A DNA stretch of 64,000 bases from Ptychodera flava (taxonomy: Eukaryota; Hemichordata; Enteropneusta; Ptychoderidae). Where the stretch lies: the NCBI RefSeq assembly GCF_041260155.1, contig NC_091947.1, positions 33,614,032 to 33,678,031 on the forward strand, given 5' to 3'. This document shows, in pieces, positions 50,001 through 61,185 of the stretch. A program made the position numbers and the translations under genes. The notes under the pieces are model-generated. The model was not told the origin of the DNA. It saw only the letters and a program-made list of their open reading frames with translations, and did no database searches. Within the stretch, counting starts at the first letter, position 1, and the number at the start of each line of letters is the position of its first letter.

Positions 50001-53000
50001 ATATGTGGACGTTAATGTTTTGATACAATCAAGACAAAAATGCAAAGAAGAGACTGATGACTATTTGATGTGTAATTGATTCAACTCAGTGAATTGAACA
50101 TAACCACACAATACCCTAATTCTATACAGTAGGTAGCTTATCTTGTAACAAGAGAAAGCTGACTGACAAAAGCTTTCTGAGTACTCTATACACCCCCTAC
50201 TTGAATGACAAAAGGGCATATGCCTGGTATTGATCTGTATCTATACCTTGACAATGGAAATTATTGACAGCAAATCATATGACTTGCACTGCATGCTGTG
50301 CATGTCAATAATTGAATGTACTTTTTATAAGACAGCTTACAGGTAATGACTTGGCTGTATTCACTGTAATCCATGTAAGTTGGTTGATATTAGTCTTTGA
50401 TGAACAAGTATCAAATGTTGAATATGTTGAAAGGATTGAAGCACAATCAAAATCACACAATTAGAATGTTTTCAAAGAATTAAAGATGTACAATTTTGAG
50501 TTTTAACCCTTTCACCCCCAGTTCCCTGTATACCGGTCCAAGATCACCATTGATAACAATGGGTTTGGGTGGAACCATGATGGTGAAAGGGTTAAACCAT
50601 TCAATTTCAACACTTCGGCACAACACACATATACCGGTAGTAGACCTTTTAGAGTTTCTCTTTCTCAACAATGGTTCTACTTCTCAATTAAAGGGACATA
50701 CGGCATTCTACAGGCTCAGTATGCCAAAGAGGTCACATGATGGAGGTACAAACAAAACCATGTGTACAAACATGCATAGAAATGCCTGTACTCCAAACGG
50801 TTTTGTTTTCATCGTCCATTTGAATTCTGGTTGTAACTCATTACCATTTCATTTAAGATTTTCAGTATAGGAATATGACTTATTACTACCGGTAGATAAA
50901 TGGGATAAAAGTTTACTTGCATGTCATGAAAATTACTAAAAACTTTATAGAAAATACAAAAGCTTTAAGGGTCAACTATAGGTTGTCAACTCAAAGAAAT
51001 TTGGTTTCGTTGGGACTGAGGTAAACTGTACGTTTACAATCTGAGAATTTTGGATGGCTGGGACCACATGTGGTAGACTAATACAACAACTGACAAAGAA
51101 ATTTGGTCATGGCTGGGAATATGGTAAAATCAAGGCCAATAGATAGGAGATAGAACATTTGTACCAGAAAAAACTATCAGATTCCCATTGAGAATGCCAA
51201 ACAATTAAAGGTAATGCATGGATTTTTTGGATTTGTATTTGTGTCAGATACAAATCTTTTCAAGCAAGAAATAACTGAAATTAGCAGTTGTGAAAAGCGT
51301 CACTTGCATGATCATCTTGCAATCAGATTCATGGTCACATGATTAAATTTTGTTTCACCAATTTTCACAGCCTTCAACACATTTAGCATCTCAATTTGTG
51401 ACTCATCTGTCAGGACTGATGTATAGTCATATTGAACACCTTAAGATTGGATTTGTTTGAATTGCAAAGATACAGTATAAATCAGTATTATAATTACTTG
51501 TCATTATGATTGCCGTAACAGCTATGCTCTGTTGAGGACTGTAAACTTCGGGTCTGGAATTACCTGCTATAGTAGCCATATTCAATTACACTAGCAGGTA
51601 ACAAAAATACCACTCATGCATTAATTTATTCATAAGCATCCAAGAACTTTATATCCAGTAAAATGCAAAAAACTTGAAGAGTACAGTAATTTGAAGCTTT
51701 GTGGTAGGTCAAGTGTATATCACATTTTACAGTACCATGTCCTTTAACAGAATTCAACAACACACATTGTCATGCAATACATTACATAATCCAACTGTAT
51801 CAAGTCTAAAGGTTCATGGCAATTTGTGAGTTGTTGCAAAGTTTACAGGTTTCAAACTCAGTACACAAACACTCTTTCCATTTCTAAAGTCTGAGAATCC
51901 AATCATTATACCGGTACTTTGGGAATGGTGCCATCAAAGAATGATATTTTAGACGGATGGAAAACAGCTTGCAAAACAATAAGAGGCCTTAACTTATGTT
52001 AAGGTAAAACATTTGACGAGTTCAGATCAGTCCATAACATTAACCGTTTGAGTCTAGAGACAACTACTATTTTTATTTTGCGCGATGTGGAATAAACAAC
52101 GGCAAAACTGAAGGCAAACTTTCACCATGAAATATTCTACACTCATAATTTGTTTTTACTAAAAATAATTCATACATGTATGCTCTTCTAAAATACACAT
52201 ATTGTTTATGTCTTCCTGTCTTATAACACATCTTCCACTGAAAATGTCAATATGATAGAAATCCACACAATAAACACTAAACAAAGACAATGGTCCTATT
52301 AACAATTCTTATAAGCTAGTATCTAGGACAGAACAAATTCAAACTGAAATACCGTTTATCACACTTACCTTGGTACTGATTAAAAAACTGGCTGCGACTG
52401 CTAACCCATGTGTGAAATTATCTATGCAATTGGCAAGTAAATTGAGATAGCCAGTAACCTGTAAACAATGAGGAAACACAAAATTCGTAATACCAGTGAC
52501 TAAATTTAAGTATACATAATATTTAACACTTAATGTCTCCCCCCTCCCATTTCCCTCTATAGAAGTCCAACTTTGCCACAGAAAACAAAGGGGATAGATT
52601 ATGGTGAAAGGGATAATGCACAACATGATATATAGCATGGTAAAGTCGCCATGCACTAGTTGTATCATTTCATTTCCATCAAATACTTGGTATTCATCCA
52701 CCATATCATTATACAATTGATGGTTTTAAAATGACCCTGGACTGCCAGGAACTCTACATTCAATCACATTTAAAACCCGGAACAACATATCATCTTATCA
52801 GATCTTTAAAACCTAAGACATTGCATACCATGACTTTTAATAAATGAAAGGTTTAATAAACACATGATACAACCACCAGGCACCTGAATGGGGTAGGGTT
52901 TTCTGAAAATACTGCCATGGTACATGAATAGGGTAGCGTTTTCTGAAAATACTGCCATGGTACATGAATAGGGTAGGGTTTTCTGAAAATACCGCCATGG

Positions 53001-56000
53001 TACATGAATAGGGTAGGGTTTTCTGAAAATACCGCCATGGTACATGAATAGGGTAGGGTTTTCTGAAAATACCGCCATGGTACATGAATAGGGTAGGGTT
53101 TTCTGAAAATACCGCCATGGTACATGAGTAGGGTAGGGTTTTCTGAAAATAACGCCATGGTACATGAATAGGGTAGGGTTTTCTGAAAATAACGTCATGG
53201 TACATGAGTAGGGTAGGGTTTTCTGAAAATAACGCCATGGTACCTGAATGGGGTAGGGTTTTCTGAAAATACCGCCATGGTACATGAATAGGGTAGGGTT
53301 TTCTGAAATACCGCCATGGTACATGAATAGGTAGGGTTTTCTGAAAATACCGCCATGGTACATGAATAGGGTAGGGTTTTCTTAAAATACCGCCATGGTA
53401 CATGAATAGGGTAGGGTTTTCTGAAAATACCGCCATGGTACATGAGTAGGGTAGGGTTTTCTGAAAATAACGCCATGGTACATGAGTAGGGTAGGGTTTT
53501 CTGAAAATAACGTCATGGTACATGAGTAGGGTAGGGTTTTCTGAAAATAACGCCATGGTACATGAATAGGGTAGGGTTTTCTGAAAATACCGCCATGGTA
53601 CATGAATAGGGTAGGGTTTTCTGAAAATACCGCCATGGTACATGAATAGGGTAGGGTTTTCTGAAAATACCGCCATGGTACATGAATAGGGTAGGGTTTT
53701 CTGAAAATACCGCCATGGTACATGAATAGGGTAGGGTTTTCTGAAAATACCGCCATGGTACATGAGTAGGGTAGGGTTTTCTGAAAATAACGCCATGGTA
53801 CCTGAATGGGTAGGGTTTTCTGAAATACCGCCATGGTACATGAATAGGGTAGGGTTTTCTGAAAATACCGCCATGGTACATGAATGGGGTAGGGTTTTCT
53901 GAAAATACCGCCATGGTACATGAGTAGGGTAGGGTTTTCTGAAAATAACGCCATGGTACATGAATAGGGTAGTGTTTTCTGAACATACCGCCATGGTATA
54001 TGAATAGGGTAGTTTTTTCTGAAAATACCGCCATGGTACATGAATAGGGTAGGGTTTTCTGAAAATACTGCCATGGTACATTGTTAATTTTGTCACGCGG
54101 TGAAAAATCTGAATGAGGTCACTTTGAGTGATTTAAAAAAAAACAAGTCTTAAACCAGTACACAGTAGTTTGTCAGAAGAAAGTGAGTAGTCACTGTTTA
54201 ATAATTACCTATTTTACAACCATGCTACTTTGTTGAGAGCAGGGAGTTACGACAGAAATACAGCAGACTATAAGAACACTCAAGTTTACGATTTGTGATA
54301 AGGTAATCCATATGATGTTTACTACTGTGTCCTTTGTGTCCTCTTTTGTTGTTAGAAAATTATTGAAGTGTTTATTTGCGTCTCAAGGCCACCGGCCCAT
54401 ATGTAAAGGGGGTTACATCAGTTAGAAAAGTCCGCTGTACGGGTCACTGCATTGAAACACGCAGACTGATCGTGGTTGAAAAACATTCCTCTAACTTTAC
54501 TGCAAACCTTGGTATGTGCTAATAAGTCTATGAGTTATCAACATTATGTACATTCTTCAATGAGCTGTTGCCAGTGTATGGTTCAATCACTTCTTTTCTC
54601 AGCATGTAGGTCACAGAGTCCTTGTCAGCCTAGGGTTCAGCAAATGCATTTTAACCTTTGTCATGTACCTCATACGTCAAAAGTTGTGCACCCCATAGGA
54701 TTTGATGGTAACTCATTGATGACATAGAGGCTGCACAGTCATCATTTGATGGAAAGTGACCTGGCACTAGTTTCATCTTGACAACTTTAGGCTTTAATAT
54801 GTTCAAATTACATGTGTCACATAGGAAATTCAGTTTTTAGAAATTATGCATAAAAACTGACAGACAGCATAACAATGATTTACATACATCAATGCACCAT
54901 TTGATGATGAAAATTGTTTTTAGACTATTTTTTAATGGATTTTTGTCTATTATGGAAATAAAGCATATGAATTTCATTTGTGTATAAACCCAAACATTTG
55001 AGGTGAAAACTACATGAAAGAGGCAATCGGTCACCTGTCCACAGGCAAATAGTCTCTTATTTAGGTTTATAATATATATATTATAACAGGTATGGAAATC
55101 TTAAGTTCATGGTTCATTTTTAAAAAGTATAAGACAACATGGGAAAAACAAAACAAAACGGTCTTTGTTGTTAATTTTCATTTCATAATAATAAACATTT
55201 GATCAGATAATAAAACCGTACACTGTACCTTAATTTTTTTATTTACTGACTGTTCTGTGCTCTGTGCTATGCTGCCATTTTGTAGTGAATGACCATTGGT
55301 TTGACCGTTTGCAAAGTGTCTTCCATTAGCTGACGATTTCTTCTTTTGAAGTCCATTGATTTGATGGTGCCGTGCTTTGATATGATTCCCCTCTCTGTGC
55401 CTGGTATCTGTGACTATGGTTGTCTGTCTAGTAGTGCCTGTATTCTGTGAGGGAAAATATATTGTACAGATTTTATGAATGCACAGAAAAATGCAAAAAT
55501 TACTCAAATCTTGTCATCAGGTTTGTGCAGGTAAGTATGACTTGCCTACCCACATGTATATAAATCACTACAAAAAGAAATATACAAAGACATCAACTAT
55601 TTAAGGGTGTAAGAGAATCAGATAAACAAGAATGTGACAGAACCAGGAAAACAATGTCACTACAAATTAGCATTACCCCATGACATGCAATATGCTGCTG
55701 GAAACAGCAGGTATGTCAAACATGGCTACAGTGAGCCAAAGTACAACAATTATACTACCAAATACCAAGGTGAGACCTTCACTCCTGGAGATTGAGCACA
55801 TCGAAATCCAATACAAGCAACAGACGATCAAATAATATGATATTCCTAGTTGGTTATTGACAACTTCACCAGACCTAATTTTAAGAAAGAGTTTGAACCG
55901 TACACTGCCATCACATTTACAAAGAAATGCATAAAGTTACCAACTTTTCCCCTTAAAACGAATCTACTACACAGACTGAACACATTCATGGTAGTATAAT

Positions 56001-56364
56001 TCCTAGCATGTAAACTTCTTTTCACTTTAACTTGCACAAAAACTTTGAGTTTCACAGTTAACATCATGAATTAACTGACCCCTTGACCTCAATCATTCAT
56101 TTAGAACGCAGTTGCCAACAGCCCCTATGTCTATCTGTGTTGCTTCAATAGGCTTTCACTGTACATGGACATATATACAAACTAGCCAAAATTTCTTTAC
56201 TAATACCTACAATTGTTTTAGAAAAGAAAGATATCTTACCTCAGATTCACTTTCATTTGAGTCAATTTTGTTTTCATCTGTAAAGACTTTCTCCAGAATC
56301 AAAAATGAAAGTATTCCAATAATTACCCACAATCCCACAGCAACGTTGTTCGATTCAGCATTTT
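47088..56364 (-). CDS. SLC39A13: Zinc transporter ZIP13, C-terminal seven exons (5' end missing)
   Basis: Member of the LIV-1 group of ZIP transporters, in Golgi/ER vesicles, moving zinc (iron in the fly protein) to or from the secretory lumen. Exons 5' to 3': 56364-56240, 55444-55229, 52458-52369, 48988-48938, 48526-48394, 48089-47990, 47163-47088 (TGA); all phases join, giving about 263 residues. A membrane segment ([18 protein letters not shown]) is followed by a 72-residue polar loop with His and Asn-Gly repeats. Next come [56 protein letters not shown] and a last segment ending LVTLIGG. NxxDNxxHG and HEIPHE carry the metal-site residues. [15 protein letters not shown] favours ZIP13 over ZIP7. 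The first membrane-segment exons (expected 'GGLLGDVFLHLLPEAW'-like) are not found up to 64000. Confidence 0.93.
47215..47645. repeat. Minisatellite, ~37-bp unit, about 11 copies
   Basis: The unit contains TTACCCATAACAGTTGTAGT followed by GGAATATTCCATTAAAT. Some copies lack the ATTAAAT end, giving a shorter unit. It lies in the last SLC39A13 intron, within about 50 bases of the final exon's acceptor. The palindrome GGAATATTCC recurs once per unit. Confidence 0.85.
50503..50595. mobile_element. piggyBac-type MITE (93 bp)
   Basis: TTAA at both ends, with termini CCCTTTCACCCCCAG and ATGGTGAAAGGG. It lies in the SLC39A13 intron between exons 52458-52369 and 48988-48938. The family is shared with 2852-2930 and 38565-38795. 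Confidence 0.6.
52884..54080. repeat. Minisatellite, 40-bp unit, about 30 copies
   Basis: The unit reads GGGTAGGGTTTTCTGAAAAT then ACCGCCATGGTACATGAATA on the plus strand. Variants alternate ACCGCC, AACGCC and AACGTC with GAATAG, GAGTAG and CTGAATGG, and variant blocks recur in groups, so copies were amplified as multiples. It lies in the SLC39A13 intron between exons 55444-55229 and 52458-52369. Because 40 is not a multiple of 3, the minus strand stays open in all frames, but this is not a gene. Confidence 0.95.
54355..54420 (-). mobile_element. Possible LINE 3' tail
   Basis: The minus strand reads GGGCCGGTGGCCTTGAGACG then CAAATAAACA, similar in layout to 1480-1560. Very short and without coding. 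Confidence 0.3.
54837..55080 (-). mobile_element. Foldback family 1, copy C (hairpin partly lost)
   Basis: Read on the minus strand, 'GCCTCTTTCATG', 'TTTTCACCTCAAA', 'ATGCTTTATTTCCATA' and 'TAGACAAAAAT' align in order with plus-strand 4084-4165 of copy A. The hairpin side (GTCACCTGTCCACAGGCAAA) is reduced. It lies in the SLC39A13 intron. Confidence 0.55.
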
Positions 56365-56759
56365 CTGTAAACATAAAAGCCAAATGGTGATAAAATGTGA
56401 AGCCATCAAAATTTTATTTTGTCAGGTTGAGTTGGCAGGATTTCTCTGATGAAATCACAGTACCCTATACACTGCTTTGAATACAATGCTGAACTGGTCT
56501 GTCGTCCATTGACCTTGCAGCATTGTTTTTCCATGTGACCTACGCAACATTCTACCAATGTTGCTACCGCTATACCGGTAATTAGCTTTTACTACATTCT
56601 CCTTTACATTGATGCTCAAGCATTAGACACAGAAACCTCCAAATCAATTAAATTTTCTGTAACACATTACTTTTAACAATACTCATCAGTATTCATGATT
56701 ATATATATTAAAGTTAAGTGAGTGTCGGGGACAACTTTTTACAATACTATAATTTCTAT

Positions 56760-57042
56760 CTCTCTATCTCTCTTATGGGCTGATTTTGAAGCTAGAGGAG
56801 CAAAAAAAAAATTTTATTCTTAATTTTGACAAAAATTGAAACTTTGATTTTCCCGCAGAGATGTAGCACAAGGTTGATGGTCATTTTGAATTTCAAATTA
56901 CAGTACAAGTATTATGTAACTTGTTTTCTAGTAAAAATTTGGCAAGGTGATCCCTGAATTTGTTTTATTCTTGGTTTTGAAAGTGACGGGTTTAAAATTT
57001 CCTTGAGGAAACTTTTTCAATTATGAGGTATGTGCTACCTTT
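56760..57042 (-). repeat. Dispersed repeat, second copy of the 5764 family
   Basis: The minus strand begins TTTAAAGGTAGCACATACC, with TTTCCTCAA and GGGATCACCTTGCCAAATTT following in the same order as in 5764-6040. The far end is AT-rich and undefined. Confidence 0.45.
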
Positions 57043-58887
57043 AAAGCATACATGACAACACAGATGACATCATCACCATAGGTGATGAATCCGTCATTGA
57101 ATATACTAAGTAATTTGCATACAATAGTAGTGTAGTGACTTACAGGGACTAAGACATGTCTGCTAAGAGAATATACACAAACTGTGCATTCTATAGGTAA
57201 CTGATTGTTGCAGTGCAGAAGTTAAATAAAAAGGCAGGGGGAGCCTATAAATACCCCCTATCTCCCTGGGGATTCATAATCCAACATGAGTGGCACATAG
57301 TAACAACGTCAACGAATGCTCCCGAAAATCTGGATCTTTCAATAACCATGGTGTAAATTAAAGCACTGTTCCAACATATTACGTTTTGTGAATACTTGTG
57401 GCATCACCCTGTTGGCGAAATTCTCTCATTTTTTCCATTTTAAGTTGATTTTTTATGCCAAAACTGCTTCGATGATGTGTTCGAAGCGTCCAACAAACAA
57501 TAGATGAAAGCATTCAAACAGCTACCAGTCACGAGGGGACGCGCAAAGGTGCAAACGATCAAACATTTGTTGTGTACATCGGATCGATTACGATGTCAAC
57601 AATGAATAAACGATTCTTACTACTGAACAAAAAAACTTGACCAACGGTTACTGAACACGCGCCTCAATGAATTCAGACACAAACGGACTACTTCACGGTT
57701 TCAAGCAGATTGCCTCTCCCTTTTTGTTCGTTGATATGTGTACCTGTAGGCCTATGAATGGGTGATGTGTATGTTGACCTGCAGTACGATATTTTACGAT
57801 AGATCGCTTTTGGAAGTATGTTGTGGCCTAGCCCTGCGTACGATGCCGTGTGTTCCCGGCGCGGCGTTACACGGCCTCCCACCACAGCTCTGCTGATTGC
57901 CATGGACAAAACCGGCAACATGCGGATCCAATTTGGACGGAGCACGAAAAACTACTTTCTAACTGTTTTCGGTCGAAATCAACTCGATTCCGATCTATGT
58001 ATGCAGCCTACCCAAACCACTCAACCGCTCACAGACTGCGAAAAAAAATGCTCTCGTGACGTCCAAAACCGTTGTTTGCTCGCGATGCACGGTCAATGGC
58101 TCATGCAGTGGACGGGCATTGGATACGTTCATGCCACGATTACATGTATACAGGTGCCCATGAGCTTCATTATTTCCTGTCGGGTCGGGGCGATGAAACT
58201 AAATCGTGATTGATTCATCTCTGTCGGATTTGACCAAAAAGAGACACTTGACATAGATTATAGCATCAAGTCGTTCAGACTGAAACATGATAAAAGGTCT
58301 GAAGATCGCCGTGATCGGTGATGTCGTTCTTCTATATACGTTTTTCTGAGCTAGTTTTTTAGTAAATTGTTCGAGTATTAGCTGACGTTTTTTTGAAAAC
58401 GTAATCAACTTTTCTTTCCCAACCAGGGCACAACATTACCTTTTTTACTTTCATGGTAACCTAGGATGAATTAAATCGCAGATTAATAGACTCTTATGTT
58501 CTTCCTCGATTGTCTGTGACTGATTTTGCTATCCCAATATCGATATTGCGTTCGCACTCGGGTGTCTTGAAACTTGTCATTCACTGAAATAGTTTTCGGA
58601 CAAACTCAAGAAATTCGACAACTACTAACGAATAGTTGGCAAAATTTACAGAGACAAGCAATAATAATTATGGTCATTTTACCGCCTTTTTTACCATTTT
58701 TGCCGTCTTTTAATAAGCGGACTCGCTTGACAGAAACAGTATATAACGATCTGAGTTCCCATATTTTTACCCTACCGTGCGAGTGTAGTATTCGAATGAG
58801 TGAGATCATAATCTTACGCTGTTCTGAGTGGTCTTGAGAATTTTTATAATATACAATAAATTGACCTTATCAAAAGTACTCTGTTTT

Positions 58888-58927
58888 ACCACCGTCCCTC
58901 CACCCACGTAGGTGGAGGGACGGTGGT
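58888..58927. repeat. Perfect 17-bp stem hairpin
   Basis: ACCACCGTCCCTCCACC (58888-58904) is exactly complementary to 58911-58927 across the loop CACGTA. Sixteen bases of the arm also occur at 7256-7271. It is too perfect and too GC-rich for its surroundings to be chance. Function unknown. Confidence 0.75.
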
Positions 58928-61185
58928 TTTACATTGCTTGGATATTGATATTTTTCCATACGTTTTGACTGTTGATTTGAAGTCTTTTGATTCTCCATTG
59001 GCAGCAGCACATGTACGGTTACAACCGCCATGTGATGACCAGAGTGACTGTAAAGTTGTCGGGAAGTTGTTCAGAAGAAAAATCATTTTGTATTTAGAGG
59101 CTTCAGTTCGGGATTTTTCAAGATAAACAAATCATTATACATTTCCTACGTCTTTGAAACGGGGATTACGGTAAGTTTTCATGTGATGAAAATTTTGTGA
59201 ACGTCTTTGCAATGTGTTCCCACGATGAGTGTGAACTGATTCTTTGTTAGTAAAAATCGTCAGAAATGGTCCAGTGACCGTGATAAAATAAACACAGATG
59301 CAAAACCATTGCGAGGAAGATAGTAAGAAATTCACATTGCAATATTTGCTGTCGTATTTCTCAGCAGGAATAAATAAGTTTTTACACGTTGTGTATAAGA
59401 ACAGCAAGCAGGTGTTCGGCGGTCAATTGCTTCTATCATAATAATCTTGATCGCAGCTATTTGGCGAGAAGACAGCGGGTACTTATAATCTCGCAAAATT
59501 ATTGATATCATGTCTTTGTGTTGAAAATTTTCGATCGGAGGCAGCTCAAATCAACAGCCGTGATATATAAATTCAGAATCGTGTTCTCACTGGACACCGA
59601 ACTACCTGCTATCAACAGTACGTTATGTACCATCGGCGGTAACACATTGGCCGTTTGTACCGTCCAGAAATTTCAAAGCTAGATTTTTTTTTTACCCTGA
59701 CATATAATACAGCGACCTTGCACACTAATGATCATTCCACTGTTTCTGTTGGGGTTTGTTGGTTTTTTAATTTGCTCCGTGGCCCCGGTAAGATTTTTTC
59801 AATACGATACACAGTTTGAAATTTTTTCAAGGTAAATTTAGTATATTCCCAGTTTGTGGGGTAAAGTTTTCCGGAGTGAAAGTTTGAGTTGACGCTGATA
59901 GAGTAGACGTCGAGCCCGGCACAGTTGACTGGGACCCGGTCGGTTTGGGGTCGTTTAGTCCAGAAACCTGCAGCAGAGTTCTGTATGATCACCGTTGGCA
60001 TTTGGGTGATTTTTGGTCAAAGTAATGCAGTAACAATGTACGCCAGATTCTTGTGTTGTTTTTTCACAACCGTCATACGCGTATACGGACGGTTTTCGAT
60101 TAAAAACGGTAGTAATATCCAGTGCTCGTAAATGCGTGCAAAATTTATTCAGTGACTGTTTACGCAGCAGTCGTAAATACGACTAGGATTTACCACCACG
60201 TAACAACTGTAAACACCGCATCAACAGTCCATACGAAAATTTTGTGCTGAATCGAGGGAGATAACAATTGCGGTAGAAAAGGTCAGTCCATCATCCGTCA
60301 AAGTTGTTGATCGGAAAAATCTTCACTGAGCGCCAACTACATGAGTGGCTGTTATAGTTGTACACGTAGTTCTATGGGCTTTCCACTGTCCCTTGTTACG
60401 AGCTATGTTCAAAGTGCGTCAAGCTACGAATATTTTCATGTACTGAGTTACAGACATCGGTGAAGTACCGGGTACATTGATTTTGTTCAAAACCACTGCC
60501 TGTTTGTTCCTCGTGTTGTTTTTTGTGTCCCTAACGTCGACTGGCTCTATGTGCGTACAAACATAGCAGTCGGGATTAAGATTTCCTGGATAAATAGATT
60601 TATTCCGCCTCTGACGCAAAGATACACACTGTTTTACATGTGCCACTCCTAGGCCCTGGGATCGATTTCCATACCTTTAAATAAAAAGATCTATATGAAA
60701 TACACAACACTGTGATATACAATTTTAAGTATGACCTGTCCCCTTTGTGATGAACCCATATATGTTACAGATTCATCCACTTGTAAAAGTATCTACAGTC
60801 AATTTGATATAGGCTGACATTTCCATGGGTACTAGTCAATGTAAATCAAAGATCTTGATCCTAGATAAGACTGTGTTATAAAAAGAATAAAGGTTTCTTT
60901 CGAAATGAAACCATACGAAAGCAAAAAAATCAACTTCACCGGCAATACAATTTCATTCTATTGGATTTGCTGCACCTCGACCAAAATGTACAGTGTTGAA
61001 ACTAGTTTCCGCTATTTAAACAATTCAAGTACATGTTGCTATGGTTTGAGATCCTGAGTAAATTTAGATTTTTTCAGACTGCATTATGTATAAAAACGTG
61101 TTTCTGATGTTGTCAGTTCACTAGGATTAGGTTATCTTGAGCTTGAAATTTGTAGATCCTATGGTCTCTTTCCATGAACATTTAA

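Larger units (their letters stand above)
56365..61185. other. Presumed SLC39A13 intron, no exon recognised
   Basis: A scan of the minus strand for the missing membrane-segment exon found nothing. A dispersed repeat lies at 56760-57042 and a hairpin at 58888-58927. Two locally CG-richer patches (57830-58100, 59870-60120) have open frames I do not recognise. An alternative promoter in these patches is possible but unsupported. Confidence 0.4.

Noticed and set aside
47215..54080. CRISPR-like arrays (47.2 kb and 52.9 kb)
   Set aside because: Repeats are contiguous, with no unique spacers, in an animal genome. They are minisatellites.
52837..54096. 419-residue open frame with 40-residue repeats
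   Set aside because: Product of a 40-bp minisatellite open in all three minus frames. It lies inside an SLC39A13 intron and shows no codon signal.
57688..58213. Possible first exon or small gene in the CG-richer patch
   Set aside because: Open frames on both strands match nothing known, no splice phase fits the SLC39A13 exon at 56364, and the required membrane segments are absent.
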